Shown here: positions 17,073 through 26,412 of the stretch, in pieces
Numbering within the stretch: position 1 is the stretch's first letter
Layout of the letters: each line of letters begins with the position of its first letter
Assembly (NCBI RefSeq): GCF_021107415.1
Contig: NZ_JAIOSW010000120.1
Span: forward strand, 1 to 41,501
Length of the DNA stretch: 41,501 nt
Source of the DNA: Desulfobacula sp.
GTDB lineage: Bacteria > Desulfobacterota > Desulfobacteria > Desulfobacterales > Desulfobacteraceae
Direction of reading: 5' to 3'
Notes under the pieces: generated by a model
Told to the model about the DNA's origin: nothing
Database searches by the model: none
The model's input: only the letters and a program-made list of their open reading frames with translations
Position numbers and translations under genes: made by a program

Positions 17073-17915
17073 ATGACAGAAAATACAAGTTTCCTTGAAG
17101 ATCTTCAAGATGATTTAAAACAGATAGTCCAGCCGTATCAACGGGATCTTAATCAGAAAATAAAAAAAGCGGAGTTTATAAAACAATGTATCAGGTACGC
17201 TGGCAGGGACGATTTTCTCAAGCTGGATGAATTGCTTAAAAGCAAAATTGCAGAAGATATCAAAGCAGATGAAGTTCTTGAGAGCTGTAATCCGATTTTT
17301 GAATCCTTAGGCAAATATGCAAATGAAAAGGTGAAGCAATACAGGATTGAGCTTGTAAAAGATTTGACCCAACTTTGCCGGGATGCTGAAATTGAAATCC
17401 GGATAGATTTCCCCAAATTTGCTGTTCTTAAGGGTATTAATGGTGAAATTAATTTTAGCAATCGTTACACTACAATTAATAAAAAAGTACTCAAATCCAT
17501 TGATCCCAGGCGTATTTTAACAGCAATTTTAAAACTTAAACGGCAGCTTTATGATCGGCCCTATGATCCTCAAATATTTATTGATTCCCTGTGTCAGGTT
17601 TACCTGGAATTGATTGAAAATAAAAATTCAGGGTTTGGCACTTCAATTCCCATTCAAGACTTTTATCTTGAGTATGTCCTGTCTTTGCAGGCAAAACCTT
17701 TTTTCCAGAACATGGACAAGACCAAATTTAAAGGTTACAGCCTGGATCAGTTTTCCGTTGATATATGGCGTTATTTTCAGGCCGGCATCGGCGGGACATC
17801 CCAGGGGTATGAGCTTGAACTTTCCTCCGGTCGCGGCAAAACTCTGTGGCTCATTGACAGCCAGGGAGAATCAAGGCGGATCACATCAATCGCCTTTCAT
17901 AAACAACAGGAATAA
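17073..17915 (+). CDS. Unrecognised first component of the ATPase/helicase operon
   Basis: I do not recognise this 280-residue protein. The first 120 residues are strongly helical and charged (FLEDLQDDLKQIVQPYQRDL, KKAEFIKQC, ELVKDLTQLCRDAEIEI). The middle has a short beta part (LKGINGEINFSNRYTTIN), then more helices (RRILTAILKLKRQLYDR), and the end is beta-rich (GRGKTLWLIDSQGESRR). No signal peptide, membrane helix, metal cluster or obvious catalytic motif is visible; the GRGKT near the end lacks Walker A context. The ATG follows AAAGGGTG. Six bases separate its stop from the first ATPase gene, so it is co-transcribed. It holds the position that the TerB protein SngA has in Shango loci, but I see no TerB domain. 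Adaptor or DNA-binding roles are guesses. Confidence 0.8.
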   Translation: MTENTSFLEDLQDDLKQIVQPYQRDLNQKIKKAEFIKQCIRYAGRDDFLKLDELLKSKIAEDIKADEVLESCNPIFESLGKYANEKVKQYRIELVKDLTQLCRDAEIEIRIDFPKFAVLKGINGEINFSNRYTTINKKVLKSIDPRRILTAILKLKRQLYDRPYDPQIFIDSLCQVYLELIENKNSGFGTSIPIQDFYLEYVLSLQAKPFFQNMDKTKFKGYSLDQFSVDIWRYFQAGIGGTSQGYELELSSGRGKTLWLIDSQGESRRITSIAFHKQQE

Positions 17916-17921
17916 TACACA

Positions 17922-19235
17922 ATGATATCAAAAGAAGACGTCAATCAATTAGAACCCTTTCAGGCACGCTCTATTATTGAACAGCTGCGCAAGGGCAGTG
18001 TCCCCATTGAGTATGTTCCCTTTTTTACCGTGGGACGGAAAAACTGGCTTACCTATATTGAGGAAGATCTGGAACATTACATCGGCCAGGGGGGGTCCAA
18101 GGTTCGTTTTATCAGTGGTGATTATGGTGACGGCAAAACGCATTTCATGTCAGTGATCAGACACCTGGCTATGGAAAAGGGATTTGCTGTCTCTTTTGTG
18201 GTCCTCACACGGGAAGTTCCCATACATAAATTTGAAACCGTTTACCAGACCATTGTACGGCAGCTTCAAGGTGATTTTCAAGGGATCGGTATCAGAAACC
18301 TGCTGGAGGCATGGCTTGAAAAACTTGGACTGACACCCATTCAGGCTCAAAAGAATAAAACCCAAAAGGATGAAGCCCAGAAGAAAAGGATTGCTCTTAC
18401 TGATGAGTTCAGAAATATCCCGGGCATGGATATCAACTTTGCCAATGCCCTGATCGCACTTGTAAACAATCATTTTACCCCTTTCCCCCCGGACGAGGAG
18501 GAAAAACGTGATGCGGATCGTGAGGTTCTTCTTCACTGGTTTGAAGGTGGCAAGGTTACCAAACGGGAACTCAAACCGTTTCAAATCTATGAGTTCCTTA
18601 ACAAAGCCAACAGCAAGCAGTTTATGAACTCTTTGATTCTGTTTTTACGCCACATGGGCCAACAGGGTTTAATCCTGCTCTTAGATGAGATGGAAACCGT
18701 GATGGCCCAAAGCGCTTCCATTCGAAATGCCGCCTATGAAAATGTCCGTCTTCTCATTGATAACAGTGAATCATCTCAATATCTTCACATTTTTTTTTCC
18801 ATTATTCCTGATGTATTGATAATGGAAAAGGGATTTAAATCCTATGACGCTTTGTGGAGTCGTATACGATCCATTGGTGAATCCGGAAAACTCAATTATA
18901 GGGGTGTCCTGGTGGATATTCATCAAACCCCCCTTAAAACAAAAGAGCTGGTTGAGCTTGGCAGGTGTTTGAGAACCATCCACGGCATCTCCTATCGCTG
19001 GGAACCAATGGATTTGGTCACCGATGAACTGATAGAAGAGATATGCACAAATCAGAAGCAAATGGGTGTGATCAGCGAAGTCCGTCTTTTTATTAAACAA
19101 TTAATCAATATCCTTGATATGGCTGAGCAGGGAGAGTCTCCTGAAGATATGGATATGGGCAAGCAGATTGTGGAAACCATACGCGAAATGGAGACTGAAA
19201 AAATGGAACAATTGCAGCCTTCATGGGATAGTTGA
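17922..19235 (+). CDS. BrxC/BrxD-family P-loop ATPase, copy 1
   Basis: This 437-residue AAA-like ATPase resembles BrxD of BREX and the ATPase SngB of Shango. The N-terminus has the hallmark EPFQARSIIEQLRKGSVP and FFTVGRKNWL. Walker A is SGDYGDGKTHF (from Gly66) and is followed by GFAVSFVVLTREVPIHKFE, a typical BrxD continuation. Walker B is LILLLDEMET (Asp255). An extra charged helix with KNKTQKDEAQKKR lies at about 145. The family couples ATP hydrolysis to DNA-binding or loading of partner helicases; its exact role is not settled. Tight spacing to both neighbours indicates one operon. Confidence 0.9.
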   Translation: MISKEDVNQLEPFQARSIIEQLRKGSVPIEYVPFFTVGRKNWLTYIEEDLEHYIGQGGSKVRFISGDYGDGKTHFMSVIRHLAMEKGFAVSFVVLTREVPIHKFETVYQTIVRQLQGDFQGIGIRNLLEAWLEKLGLTPIQAQKNKTQKDEAQKKRIALTDEFRNIPGMDINFANALIALVNNHFTPFPPDEEEKRDADREVLLHWFEGGKVTKRELKPFQIYEFLNKANSKQFMNSLILFLRHMGQQGLILLLDEMETVMAQSASIRNAAYENVRLLIDNSESSQYLHIFFSIIPDVLIMEKGFKSYDALWSRIRSIGESGKLNYRGVLVDIHQTPLKTKELVELGRCLRTIHGISYRWEPMDLVTDELIEEICTNQKQMGVISEVRLFIKQLINILDMAEQGESPEDMDMGKQIVETIREMETEKMEQLQPSWDS

Positions 19236-19262
19236 CCCAAGACATAAACCGGAGACATATAA

Positions 19263-20522
19263 ATGGATGATTTTGATTTTGATACCCTGTTGAAAAATGC
19301 AGGCGGTAATTTTGAACTTCGCAGAGTAGTGGAGCGTTTGCGCGAAGGGCTTTTTGACCCCCTGGGAGTGCGGTTGCTCACAACAGGCGAGACAAAATTA
19401 AATAAAGTTTTCGATAAAGGCGTCAAAGCCCTGGACAGGGACAAACCATCCCATCTCTGCATTTGCGGTGCCTATGGACAGGGGAAATCCCACAGCCTTA
19501 ATTATATTAAACAAAGGGCATTGGATCAAAATTTTGTGATAAGTTATGTTAATCTTGATCCACGGCAAGTGCCCTTCCATGACTTTAAGGATGTTTACAG
19601 GGCAGTGATGGCGGCAATGGAATTTCCAAATGGGCAAAATTCTTTTGTTACTGTCTGGAAAACTTTTGTCAATAAATGGTTGGCAATGCCTGAAAATAAG
19701 AAAAAAACCTGTTCAGATCTTATTCCTGAAGAGATTCCCCACCGCTTTAAGGCAATTTTAACAGCCATGGCCCAGAAAAACATTTCAATCCCTCCTGAAA
19801 AAAGAAAATTAAGAAAACATGACAGGTTCAAACCCCGGGAATTTTCCTGGATTTTAAAAAATGCTCTCATGGGAAAAAATATTCCTGCCTGGCGGCTGCG
19901 GTCTGTTTTTTATTATCGCCAGGTATCTTTTTACAAGGAAAATTCTTTGGTCTGCAAGAACCAGGATCAATACCTTGCCATGGTTCAAGGGATGGCAAAA
20001 TTGTTTCAAAAAATTGGATTCAAGGGATGGCTTGTATTGTTTGATGAAGGAGAATCCATTGCACAAACCCGTATTACCAGTCGCAGTAAAAGTTATAAAC
20101 TCCTCAATAAAATTTTTTATCCCGAAATAAAAACCAATGGGTTTTATCCTGTTTTCGCTTTTACCAATGAATTTTTCACCTGTCTTGCAGATGAAGCATA
20201 TGACCGGGTCAGGATCAAAAAAAATAGTAAAAATGGAACTCCTCCAATAAAGATTCCCTATTTTAACAAGAACTACAGCAAGGCGTGGGAAAATATCAAT
20301 ATCCACAAGCTGCATGATCTTTCATCAACTGAATGGGAAACCTTGATCCATAAACTTATTGCCGTCCACGCGGGTGCCTATAAGTGGAAGCCTACTGTCG
20401 CTTTAATGCAACGTCAGATGAACCTGGAACTGTCTAAGTTATCAGGTGTTGAAGCACGCCTGAAATTAAAATTTTTAGTCAATCAACTTGATCTGGAACA
20501 GCAAAAGAAGGTTAATGCCTGA
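19263..20522 (+). CDS. BrxC/BrxD-family P-loop ATPase, copy 2
   Basis: A 419-residue protein with the same plan as its upstream neighbour but highly diverged. It has the N-terminal ELRRVVERLREGLFDPLGVR, Walker A CGAYGQGKSHSL (Gly69), SYVNLDPRQVPFHDFKDVYR, Walker B WLVLFDEGES (Asp261) and a PVFAFTNEFF sensor-like segment. The central part (about 130-220) is basic, with KKTCSDL and KRKLRKHDRFKPREF. Both ATPases have intact Walker motifs, suggesting a hetero-oligomer rather than an active/dead pair. The last codons overlap the ATG of the giant gene by 8 bases (20515-20522), which implies translational coupling and a common complex. Confidence 0.88.
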   Translation: MDDFDFDTLLKNAGGNFELRRVVERLREGLFDPLGVRLLTTGETKLNKVFDKGVKALDRDKPSHLCICGAYGQGKSHSLNYIKQRALDQNFVISYVNLDPRQVPFHDFKDVYRAVMAAMEFPNGQNSFVTVWKTFVNKWLAMPENKKKTCSDLIPEEIPHRFKAILTAMAQKNISIPPEKRKLRKHDRFKPREFSWILKNALMGKNIPAWRLRSVFYYRQVSFYKENSLVCKNQDQYLAMVQGMAKLFQKIGFKGWLVLFDEGESIAQTRITSRSKSYKLLNKIFYPEIKTNGFYPVFAFTNEFFTCLADEAYDRVRIKKNSKNGTPPIKIPYFNKNYSKAWENINIHKLHDLSSTEWETLIHKLIAVHAGAYKWKPTVALMQRQMNLELSKLSGVEARLKLKFLVNQLDLEQQKKVNA

Positions 20523-23500
20523 TTCACTGCTTTTACAACTTCCCAATACATTCCGTGCTTTTTATGGTGCTTTTATAAGTCTGCACAGCGCTCAGAGAGA
20601 AGCTGCTGCGCCTATACTTTCGGGCTGTGATCTGGTGCTGCAGGCTGCCACCGGATCAGGTAAAACCGAGGCAGTGCTTGCTCCTTGTCTGGAGCGGGTA
20701 ATCAACTCCGGCAGGAAAATTGCTGTTTTATATATCATCCCCACCCGAGCCCTTGCCATGGATTTAAAAAGGCGATTTGAATCTGTTATCACAGAGCGTC
20801 TAAGGCTCAACCTTGCCATTCGAACCGGTGATATCAAGCGCGCAGGAGGAAAACGTCCGGATATCATGTTCACCACCCCGGAATCCCTGGATGTGATGCT
20901 GGGAAGCGCCAATGCAGATCTTAAGGGGTTTTTATTTCGGGTGGGAATAGTGATTATTGATGAGGTTCATCCCTTGATCCACCAGTACAGGGGACACCAT
21001 CTTGTCTATCTTTTTACCCGCCTTGAACGTAGAACAGGAAGGGCACTCCAGAAAATAGCCATGTCAGCTACCATTGCCCAGGTGGATTCCGTCATTGATT
21101 TTTTTGGTTTCAGGGTAGATACACAGCGTATCATTACCAGTGTCAAGAGAAACATCATTGCACGCCTGCTTCATATTAAACAGGAAGAATCAGAGTTCCC
21201 GGCTCTTCTCAATGATCTGTATGAGTCCTGGCAGTATCGGAAAATACTTATTTTTGTCAACAGCCGGTCTGCCTGCGACAGGTTGTTTGGTATTGTCAAC
21301 AGGACCGGAAGATTTCAAGGGGTTTGTGAACTGCATTACTCTAATCTCAAGCCCCGGGAACGAAAGAAGGCTGAAAACAGGTTTCGTATAAGCTCCTGTG
21401 CCCTGTGCATTGCCACCAGCACCCTGGAGCTTGGCATTGATGTGGGGGATGTGGATGCAGTGCTTTTATATGAGCCGCCGGGTTCTGTATCGAGTTTTCT
21501 TCAACGAATCGGCAGGGCCAATCGTCGTGAAAATCAGATCAATTTCTGGGGGCTTTGTTGTGGCGGAGGCGCAGGAGACCAGGTGGTGCGTTTCCTTGCC
21601 CTCCTTGAATTGTCGCGCAAAGGAATGATTGAATCTCCCTGTGCCAGGACATTGCCCAGTGTATTGAGCCAGCAGGTGATATCCTGTCTTTATGAAAAAA
21701 AAGAGATTTCCCTGCCTGCCCTGCAATCTCTTTTTTCAAACCAGCATGATATTTTGCCCTCTATCTTTGCATCACTTGAAAAGAAACGCTGGTTAAAAAA
21801 GTCTAGAATGCCTGGTCTTTTTGGAGGGGGGTGGCAATATCACAATTACCTTTTTGATTATAAAATCTGGGGAAATTTTCCTGAAGCAGAAGAGGAATAT
21901 ATTTTGCTGGTATCTGATAAGGCTGTTGCAGATATCCCACAATCCATTGTTTCCCAGATGGAAATAGGAGATAGAGTCTATATTGCCGGAAGGCTTCTTA
22001 GAATTTTAAAAATTGATACACGCGAGCAGAAAAAGGTGCTGGCAAGGCCTTCTAAAGGTCAAGATGAAAAACAGCTGGCCTGGATTGGCATGGGCCCCCA
22101 TATTTCCTATGAAGTTGCAAAGGCCATGGGTCATATCCTTAAAACAGGTGAAATAGAAGATAAAACCCGTCTTTTTGCCCGGACCCAAAAACTTTTTCTT
22201 GGAGGGCTTAAACAGGGTGAAAAAAAAGTTGTTCTGGAAAATGGTATTGAAGTTGTATCCGGCAAAAATGCACCTTTTCGGTATAGGACATTCATAGGTT
22301 CGGCAGGCAACCTGATACTGGAGTGGAGTATCAGGGAAAATTTCATGGATGATGAATTGTTTATAACATCCGATGAGATCGGTATGGAATGCTCACACTG
22401 GATCATGTTTGAGGAGTTAAAACTACCGGTAAACCACGAAGAGTTTCAAACCTGGGTCAAAAGACATTTTAAAATACTTGGCAGCCTTATTCCTTTGAAT
22501 CTGTTTTGTAAAACTCTGCCAAAGGACCTGCTCATACAGGAATTAACGGATTTTCTTTTTGACCATCGGGTGGCACGTGCTTTTGCCCATTATCGTGATA
22601 CCCCTTCAAAAATTATTTCCGGTGACAAGGCAAATCTTGTCCCTGGGGCTTTTATTCAGGAAACCATAGAACCCTGCGCCATTGATATCATGATCAAGGA
22701 TTCTTTATTGGAGACCGAAAAGAAAAAAGTCAAAAAAGATGGGCTTGAAAAAGTGCGTAATTTTCTCCAGTCAGATCAATGCAGGCAAATCTGTCTTAAT
22801 CTGGACCCTGCTGCTACCCTTACTGCTACCATGGTCAGTGATTACTTTTTCCATGCACAGTGTCAAAGGCGGTTCTGTTTTAAATTCCTTGGTCTTGCTT
22901 CCCCGGCTCAAAATCATGATAAGCTTAGAACCCTTTCCATGAACCAGGGGATCATCCATGAAAAACAGGTTCTGGCGCATCTGAAGGAACAGGGCGCAAC
23001 TATCATCTCCATAAAAAACACAGAATCGCAGGATTCGAGATTTAAAGCATTTATAGAACAGTTGAATACGTTGATACAAAAGGTAACATCCCGGGATATT
23101 GCCAACAAACCGGTTTTTCTTTCACAATGCCTGCTCAAAGTGGATGACCTGAAATCCGACAGCCTGGAACCTGACAGTTTCAACATGAATGGAATCGGTA
23201 TTCCTGATCTTCTTCTCTTATCTGTAAAAGAGTTTAAAGGGGAAAAAAGAGCTGTTATTGAAGTGGGAGATATCAAAAGCACACTCTCTCCGCGTTTCCA
23301 CCATAAATGGCAGGTTACATTTTATGCTTGGCTTTTGGAAAAAATAATCAATTGCCATGGCATTTGCGCCAGCGTGGCCGGCACTGGTTTTTTAATCACC
23401 CGGCCATCCGGAAAAAACATACCATATGAAAAACATGGATTTGATCTAAAGGCGTATCTGGCAGCTTTTCCCATGCTTTTTAAAGATCTGCACACTTTCT

Positions 23501-26388
23501 TGTCCCGATCGGCATCTGATGCAGATCACAGGCTTGGATCCCATTGTGTATCCTGTGACTGGTTTTCAGTGTGCTATCATACTGCCATTGAAAACGAAGA
23601 AATACAGTTTTTACCCGGATTGACTCCCGGGGAATTATTGAAATTGCGGCAAATGGGATGCGCTACCATTGCCCAAACCCATACAACTCTTAAAAAAATA
23701 TCCTCTGACGCTAAAGAAAATTTCTGTGACAAAGATCCAGATGGCATGGAAACAGGATTTACTTTGGAACAGAACAAACAGCTTCTAGGGCATTGTGAGG
23801 CTTTTCTAAAAAACCAAATTTTTCTGGTAAGAAAAAATACCCGGTTTTTTCCCGGTAATATTTCCCGGGCCTTTTTCATCCATGTAACCAGAGACCCTTT
23901 GACCGGACTTCCACGAGCCCTTGGATACCAAGTGATTGATCCTTTAGGCACGCCAATAGAATCTCATGTGTGGATAATGGAAAATGATCAGGATCGAAGA
24001 AGTGTCTGGCAAGAATTTGCAGACCTGATTTTAAACTCATGGGAAAAGAGCATATCCAATGGCAAATGCCCCCATATTTTCCATTTTGCTTCAGGGTCCC
24101 GGCTGGCTCTTCTTCAATGGGGAGAGGCCGAGCAAGGGAAAAAACCTTTGTTTTTATGGCAGACCCAGCCCAGTCCGTGGACAGATCTGCGAAGGGTTTT
24201 TAAGGCACATTTTTATATGCCCGTCCCCGGAATTGTTTCTTTGTTTAACCTAGGTCATGTATTTGGGTGTACTACTAAAGTGGATCATCCCGAAACTCTG
24301 TTCCATTATCATGCAGCAAATGGTTTGGAATTATCCAAATTAGAAGTGCCCAAATTAGAAGTATACAGTCTTAAATCAATGGTCAAATCCAGCCTCTCCA
24401 TCATGGGCGAACTATATACAAAGGCCTGTTCTTATCTGGAAAGTCAATGGATAAAAGAATTGGATACCGGTATGGAAAAAAACGTCATGGTTTTACCGTA
24501 TCTCAGATTCATCAAAGAGGAGCAACGATTACAGGAGAATGATATATTAACACTCCAGGAGCGGACGCTTCAGGAAAGGATGCTGCGATTCAGGGCCATT
24601 GGGTACTTAAGTTTTGGTCACACAAGGCTGGATCATGAAGGCCGTTTTCTTTATATTCTTAAAACCTCCCGGGAAACCCGGTCATCGAAATTTCGTGAAG
24701 GAGATTTTCTCAAACTTGCTCCCCATGGTATCTTTGATATTCAAGATGGTTTTTCCGTTATCCTGGCTGAATATGATATGGAGGCAGGAGAAATATCACT
24801 TCTTTCCAGATCCGGGAAAATGCATTTAAGTAAACATTTTTTATATTCCCTGGAAGAGGATATAAGCGACTTGAACCAGGCAAAGTTGACCCATGTTGCA
24901 ACGACTCTTTTTGCAGGGAACCGGCCCCATTCTTTGCTTCAACTGCTTACAGGGCAGGCTTTGGGCCGGCAGTCTTCTGATTCGGTCTCCTGGCTGAAAA
25001 AATGGCTGATCCGCAGTCATCACGGCCTTAATTCTTCCCAGCAACGTGCGTTGGCCCTTGTTTTTCAATACCGGACAAGCATGATTCAAGGTCCTCCCGG
25101 AACAGGAAAAACCCATCTGCTGGGATGGATTTTAATCGCATTGATCCTGCAGGCTCATGAGGCTCAAAGGCCACTTCGAATAGGAGTGAGCGCCTTGACT
25201 CATCAAGCCATTGATACGGTATTGGAAAAGGTGGTCTCACTTACGAACCTTTATTTCCCGGGTATTTTTCCTGGCCATTGCATCAAATGGGGCCGTCCCC
25301 AAAAGTCTGAAAAAGGCCAGTCTGAAAAAATAGATGTCAATAAAAAAATGGATGAACAGACCCACAGAGGCATGCAAGTGGAATTTTCTGATGATGCAAA
25401 TGATATCCTGGACAGACCCTGGCTGATCCTGGGTGCCACAGGGTATGGATTTTACACCCTTTTTAACAGCAAAAATAAAGAATTTCCCCAGACCCTTGAC
25501 TGGGTTATTTTTGATGAAGCCTCCCAGGTGCCCGTACCCCAGGCTCTGCTGAGCCTGATTTACAGCAGGGGCAATTTTTTATTTCTGGGGGATGTCAATC
25601 AGCTGCCGCCCATTGTTTTAGGAGATTATGGAGAATATCCCAGGGAGGACGCTGGTCTGATTTTGGACCGGTCTATTTTAGCAAATTTTCTGGACATATA
25701 CCCAGAGTCGCATCATGAAACCCTTAATATTACCTATCGCATGAACAAAGAGATTTGTGCTTTCTCTGGCAGAACCTGGTATAAAAACATGCTGTACCCG
25801 GCACCGGCTAATGTCAATGCCAGACTTGTCATGGATAAGCCTTTAAATAAGAGCCCTGAATATGACAAAATTTTAGATCCTGCAAAACCGGTTGTACTCG
25901 TATTGGCTGACCACCAGGGATGTTCCCAGAAATCGGATATGGAAGCAGACCTAATGGCTGCACTGGCCTACAGATTGATGATATTTCATGGATTGTCATT
26001 GGATCAAATGGCTTTGATTTCACCCCACAGGGCTCAGAACAATACCATTGTTAAAAAACTTGGAGAAAAACTGCCGGAAGATATGGAACTTCCTTTGGTG
26101 GATACCATTGAACGGATTCAGGGAGCAGAACGGGATGTTATTATTTTTGGCATAACTTCCTCAGACCCGGATCATCTGCTCACTGATTTTTTAAACAGCC
26201 CCAACCGCCTGAATGTAGCAATGACCAGGGCAAAAACCAAATTGATTGTTATTGGAAGCAAGGCCTTTTTTTCAGCCATACCTGATTCGGAAAACATGCT
26301 TGCGAAAAACAGCTGTTTTAAAGAATTATTGACCCATTGCAAAAAACAAAATGCCGTTTTCCATTTTCCGTCAAAAGGTTTAGAATAA
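20515..26388 (+). CDS. Giant SF2 helicase / Cas4-like nuclease / SF1 helicase fusion protein
   Basis: A 1957-residue protein with two helicases and a nuclease. Residues 1-600 form an Lhr/BrxHI-like SF2 helicase: ATGSGKTE (about 44), DEVH (Asp149), SAT (184), STLELGIDVG and QRIGRANRR (about 330). Residues 775-1025 form a RecB/Cas4-type nuclease: GIPDL (Asp898), GDIKS (Asp919, Lys921), WQVTFYA (Gln933), and an Fe-S cysteine set Cys783 or Cys788 with Cys1011, Cys1014 and Cys1020. About 1090-1300 looks like a decayed RNase H-like exonuclease whose acidic residues are lost. Residues 1500-1950 form a Dna2/Upf1-like SF1B helicase: GPPGTGKTH (1526), DEAS (1667), GDVNQLPP, TYRMN, IERIQGAERD and NRLNVAMTRAK. 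I chose the ATG after GAAGG over a TTG at 20488. Confidence 0.92.
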   Translation: MPDSLLLQLPNTFRAFYGAFISLHSAQREAAAPILSGCDLVLQAATGSGKTEAVLAPCLERVINSGRKIAVLYIIPTRALAMDLKRRFESVITERLRLNLAIRTGDIKRAGGKRPDIMFTTPESLDVMLGSANADLKGFLFRVGIVIIDEVHPLIHQYRGHHLVYLFTRLERRTGRALQKIAMSATIAQVDSVIDFFGFRVDTQRIITSVKRNIIARLLHIKQEESEFPALLNDLYESWQYRKILIFVNSRSACDRLFGIVNRTGRFQGVCELHYSNLKPRERKKAENRFRISSCALCIATSTLELGIDVGDVDAVLLYEPPGSVSSFLQRIGRANRRENQINFWGLCCGGGAGDQVVRFLALLELSRKGMIESPCARTLPSVLSQQVISCLYEKKEISLPALQSLFSNQHDILPSIFASLEKKRWLKKSRMPGLFGGGWQYHNYLFDYKIWGNFPEAEEEYILLVSDKAVADIPQSIVSQMEIGDRVYIAGRLLRILKIDTREQKKVLARPSKGQDEKQLAWIGMGPHISYEVAKAMGHILKTGEIEDKTRLFARTQKLFLGGLKQGEKKVVLENGIEVVSGKNAPFRYRTFIGSAGNLILEWSIRENFMDDELFITSDEIGMECSHWIMFEELKLPVNHEEFQTWVKRHFKILGSLIPLNLFCKTLPKDLLIQELTDFLFDHRVARAFAHYRDTPSKIISGDKANLVPGAFIQETIEPCAIDIMIKDSLLETEKKKVKKDGLEKVRNFLQSDQCRQICLNLDPAATLTATMVSDYFFHAQCQRRFCFKFLGLASPAQNHDKLRTLSMNQGIIHEKQVLAHLKEQGATIISIKNTESQDSRFKAFIEQLNTLIQKVTSRDIANKPVFLSQCLLKVDDLKSDSLEPDSFNMNGIGIPDLLLLSVKEFKGEKRAVIEVGDIKSTLSPRFHHKWQVTFYAWLLEKIINCHGICASVAGTGFLITRPSGKNIPYEKHGFDLKAYLAAFPMLFKDLHTFLSRSASDADHRLGSHCVSCDWFSVCYHTAIENEEIQFLPGLTPGELLKLRQMGCATIAQTHTTLKKISSDAKENFCDKDPDGMETGFTLEQNKQLLGHCEAFLKNQIFLVRKNTRFFPGNISRAFFIHVTRDPLTGLPRALGYQVIDPLGTPIESHVWIMENDQDRRSVWQEFADLILNSWEKSISNGKCPHIFHFASGSRLALLQWGEAEQGKKPLFLWQTQPSPWTDLRRVFKAHFYMPVPGIVSLFNLGHVFGCTTKVDHPETLFHYHAANGLELSKLEVPKLEVYSLKSMVKSSLSIMGELYTKACSYLESQWIKELDTGMEKNVMVLPYLRFIKEEQRLQENDILTLQERTLQERMLRFRAIGYLSFGHTRLDHEGRFLYILKTSRETRSSKFREGDFLKLAPHGIFDIQDGFSVILAEYDMEAGEISLLSRSGKMHLSKHFLYSLEEDISDLNQAKLTHVATTLFAGNRPHSLLQLLTGQALGRQSSDSVSWLKKWLIRSHHGLNSSQQRALALVFQYRTSMIQGPPGTGKTHLLGWILIALILQAHEAQRPLRIGVSALTHQAIDTVLEKVVSLTNLYFPGIFPGHCIKWGRPQKSEKGQSEKIDVNKKMDEQTHRGMQVEFSDDANDILDRPWLILGATGYGFYTLFNSKNKEFPQTLDWVIFDEASQVPVPQALLSLIYSRGNFLFLGDVNQLPPIVLGDYGEYPREDAGLILDRSILANFLDIYPESHHETLNITYRMNKEICAFSGRTWYKNMLYPAPANVNARLVMDKPLNKSPEYDKILDPAKPVVLVLADHQGCSQKSDMEADLMAALAYRLMIFHGLSLDQMALISPHRAQNNTIVKKLGEKLPEDMELPLVDTIERIQGAERDVIIFGITSSDPDHLLTDFLNSPNRLNVAMTRAKTKLIVIGSKAFFSAIPDSENMLAKNSCFKELLTHCKKQNAVFHFPSKGLE

Positions 26389-26412
26389 TTAGCACTTGAA
26401 AAAATATTAGAT

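Noticed and set aside
20488..20514. Upstream TTG start for the giant protein
   Set aside because: It adds nine residues inside the preceding ATPase gene and has no ribosome site, while ATG 20515 follows GAAGG.
17073..26388. Calling the operon a complete BREX or Shango system
   Set aside because: Only the BrxD-like ATPases and BrxHI-like helicase parts match. No PglX methyltransferase, PglZ, BrxC of full length or TerB domain is visible, so a named system would overstate the evidence.
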